Source: Acidobacteriaceae bacterium (GTDB lineage: Bacteria > Acidobacteriota > Terriglobia > Terriglobales > Acidobacteriaceae). From it: a stretch of DNA of 8,138 bases. The stretch lies in assembly GCA_009781125.1 (NCBI GenBank), contig WQYS01000094.1, positions 1-8,138 of the forward strand, read 5' to 3'. The position numbers and the translations under genes are program-made. The notes beneath the pieces were generated by a model. It was not told the origin of the DNA and ran no database searches. It saw only the letters and a list, made by a program, of their open reading frames with translations. Positions 6,017 through 8,138 of the stretch are shown here, one piece after another. Every line of letters begins with the position of its first letter. Position 1 is the stretch's first letter.

Positions 6017-6050
6017 AAAACCCGCGAAAAACGCGGGTTTTATTGTTTTT
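6017..6050 (+). terminator. Rho-independent terminator after tRNA-Ser
   Basis: A perfect 10-bp stem, AAAACCCGCG (6017-6026) with CGCGGGTTTT (6032-6041), encloses loop AAAAA and is followed by ATTGTTTTT. The stem with a T tract ends the tRNA transcript 44 bases after the CCA. The A/T symmetry could also allow termination from the minus strand, but no minus-strand gene leads into it. Confidence 0.92.
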
Positions 6051-6077
6051 ACCGTCCACGAACACCCAGCGAAAAAC

Positions 6078-6152
6078 ATGCATAACGAGATTGTGGACAT
6101 GGCCGACCTGTTGCGCCGACGCCTTTCCATGCGGATCACGCAGGTAATATAG
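6078..6152 (+). CDS. Possible 24-codon leader ORF before metA
   Basis: A short frame starts ATGCATAACGAG and ends with TAG at 6150-6152, 4 bases before the metA ATG. It has three Met codons (1, 8, 18) and an RRR run. There is no good Shine-Dalgarno, so it may be chance. If translated, its termination next to the metA start could couple translation, and its Met content could sense methionyl-tRNA. No homologue is known to me. Confidence 0.2.
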   Translation: MHNEIVDMADLLRRRLSMRITQVI

Positions 6153-6156
6153 AGAG

Positions 6157-7113
6157 ATGCCGGTTAATCTCCCGATCAGCTTGCCCGCCGTGGAAACCTT
6201 CCGGGCAGAAAATGTTTTTGTCATGACGGAACAGCGGGCAAGCACCCAGGATATCCGTCCGCTCGAAATCGGGATCGTCAACCTGATGCCCACCAAGATT
6301 GCCACCGAGACCCAGCTCTTGCGCCTGCTGTCCAACTCTCCGCTGCAAATCGAGGTGACGCTGGTGCAGATGTGCGACCATGTATCAAGAAACACCTCCA
6401 AGGACCATCTGGACGCTTTTTACAACACCTTCGAGCACATCCGGGACAAGCGCTTCGACGGCCTCATCATTACCGGCGCGCCGGTAGAGACCCTGCCCTT
6501 CAACAAGGTCGATTACTGGGACGAGCTCGGCGCCGTGATGGAGTGGTCCAAGACAAATGTCTACAGCACCATGCACCTTTGCTGGGGAGCGCAGGCCGGG
6601 CTTTTTTATCACTACGGAATTGACAAGCACAAGCTCGGCGAAAAAATCTCGGGAGTGTTTCCGCATCGAGTACTGGCTCCCCTGTGTCCCCTGATGCGCG
6701 GCTTTGACGATATGTTTTTCGCCCCGCATTCGCGCTATACCGGCAATCATGAGAAAGATATTGTGGCTGCGGGCTTGTCGGTGCTGGCAAAATCCCGCGA
6801 GTCGGGAGTTTATATCGCCGCCAGCGCGGATCTGCGGCAGGTATTCGTCACAGGGCACTCCGAGTACGACAAGATGACGCTGGACACCGAATATCGCCGC
6901 GACATTCACAAGGGGCTTGCCATCAAGCCGCCGAAAAACTATTACGAGAACGACGACCCGGCCAAGCGCCCGGTCATGCGCTGGCGCAGCCACGCTTACC
7001 TGTTGTTTGCAAACTGGTTGAATTATTGTGTCTATCAGGAGACGCCGTACAATCTGGCGTCGCTACCGCAGCCACCTGCATCTGGGTTTCGTCCGCAACA
7101 GAGCGGCGGGTGA
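6157..7113 (+). CDS. metA: Homoserine O-acetyltransferase, MetA family
   Basis: This cytoplasmic enzyme activates L-homoserine by transferring an acyl group from CoA to its hydroxyl, the first committed step of methionine synthesis. The 318-residue length is typical for MetA. Visible family features are the start MPVNLPISLPAVETFRAENV, IGIVNLMPTKIATETQLLRLL, ITGAPVETLPFNKVDYWDEL, MHLCWGAQAG with nucleophile Cys142, PHSRYT, and VFVTGHSEYD with catalytic His234 and Glu236 (the equivalents of 235 and 237 in E. coli). Residue 111 is Glu; in studied MetA proteins Glu there goes with acetyl-CoA and Gly with succinyl-CoA, so acetyl transfer is predicted. The start is fixed by an in-frame TAA 12 bases upstream; the ribosome site (AGAGAG, close to ATG) is weak. 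metY follows 87 bases downstream and uses the predicted product. Confidence 0.95.
   Translation: MPVNLPISLPAVETFRAENVFVMTEQRASTQDIRPLEIGIVNLMPTKIATETQLLRLLSNSPLQIEVTLVQMCDHVSRNTSKDHLDAFYNTFEHIRDKRFDGLIITGAPVETLPFNKVDYWDELGAVMEWSKTNVYSTMHLCWGAQAGLFYHYGIDKHKLGEKISGVFPHRVLAPLCPLMRGFDDMFFAPHSRYTGNHEKDIVAAGLSVLAKSRESGVYIAASADLRQVFVTGHSEYDKMTLDTEYRRDIHKGLAIKPPKNYYENDDPAKRPVMRWRSHAYLLFANWLNYCVYQETPYNLASLPQPPASGFRPQQSGG

Positions 7114-8138
<1,025 letters not shown>

Noticed and set aside
5880..6050. tRNA-Ser as an integration site of a mobile element
   Set aside because: No integrase gene and no repeat of the tRNA 3' end are seen in the window, and the downstream genes are housekeeping.
5933..6139. 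Minus-strand 68-codon frame ending in SEGFEPSIEV
   Set aside because: The GFEPS stretch is the reverse translation of the tRNA-Ser T arm, a well-known source of false genes.
6051..6156. SAM or other methionine riboswitch before metA
   Set aside because: The stretch is short and I could not match the conserved cores of SAM riboswitch classes. Only one long-range 6-bp pairing is visible.

Overview
The window reads like a chromosomal segment of an acidobacterium, probably class Terriglobia. This is an inference from the style of the proteins: a 185-residue pyrophosphatase beginning MLNYLEL, a small uncharacterised membrane protein of a kind I associate with that group, a secreted GH3 enzyme and a sugar-porter MFS protein. 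No 16S rRNA or other decisive marker is present. The DNA is GC-rich and gene-dense, with no gene-free stretch longer than about 130 bases.

Layout from left to right. Bases 1-1269 (minus strand) hold the N-terminal 423 codons of a secreted glycoside hydrolase family 3 enzyme, cut by the window edge. Diverging from it on the plus strand is a small one-TM protein (1421-1714). Next comes a BrnT/BrnA type II toxin-antitoxin module (1732-2339) with a twin GTATATAC palindrome over its promoter. The toxin frame is interrupted by an in-frame TGA at its 19th codon, while the antitoxin/repressor frame is intact. Four bases after brnA begins a 600-aa sugar-porter MFS transporter (2344-4146) with an unusual insert of about 125 residues between its TM9 and TM10. 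Convergent to it lies an outer-membrane beta-barrel protein (4168-4782, minus). purS (4889-5134, minus) and inorganic pyrophosphatase ppa (5211-5768, plus) are divergent from a 76-bp gap. Then come tRNA-Ser(GCT) with an encoded CCA end (5880-5973), a strong intrinsic terminator (6017-6050), metA (6157-7113) and the first 312 codons of metY (7201-8138, cut by the window edge).

How the genes fit together. metA and metY form a consistent direct-sulfhydrylation methionine pathway. MetA carries Glu at position 111, the residue linked to acetyl-CoA use, so it should make O-acetylhomoserine, the substrate of MetY. The GH3 enzyme and the sugar porter could belong to saccharide use (release of sugar outside the cytoplasm, then uptake), but they are not in one operon. 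PurS and Ppa are housekeeping proteins of purine and pyrophosphate metabolism.

The most unusual point is the brn locus. A probably inactivated toxin, an intact DNA-binding antitoxin and a palindromic operator sit directly upstream of, and nearly fused to, a sugar transporter gene. This suggests, as a hypothesis, a decayed toxin-antitoxin module kept as an autoregulated repressor of the transporter. I found no CRISPR array, insertion sequence, integrase or recognisable riboswitch.
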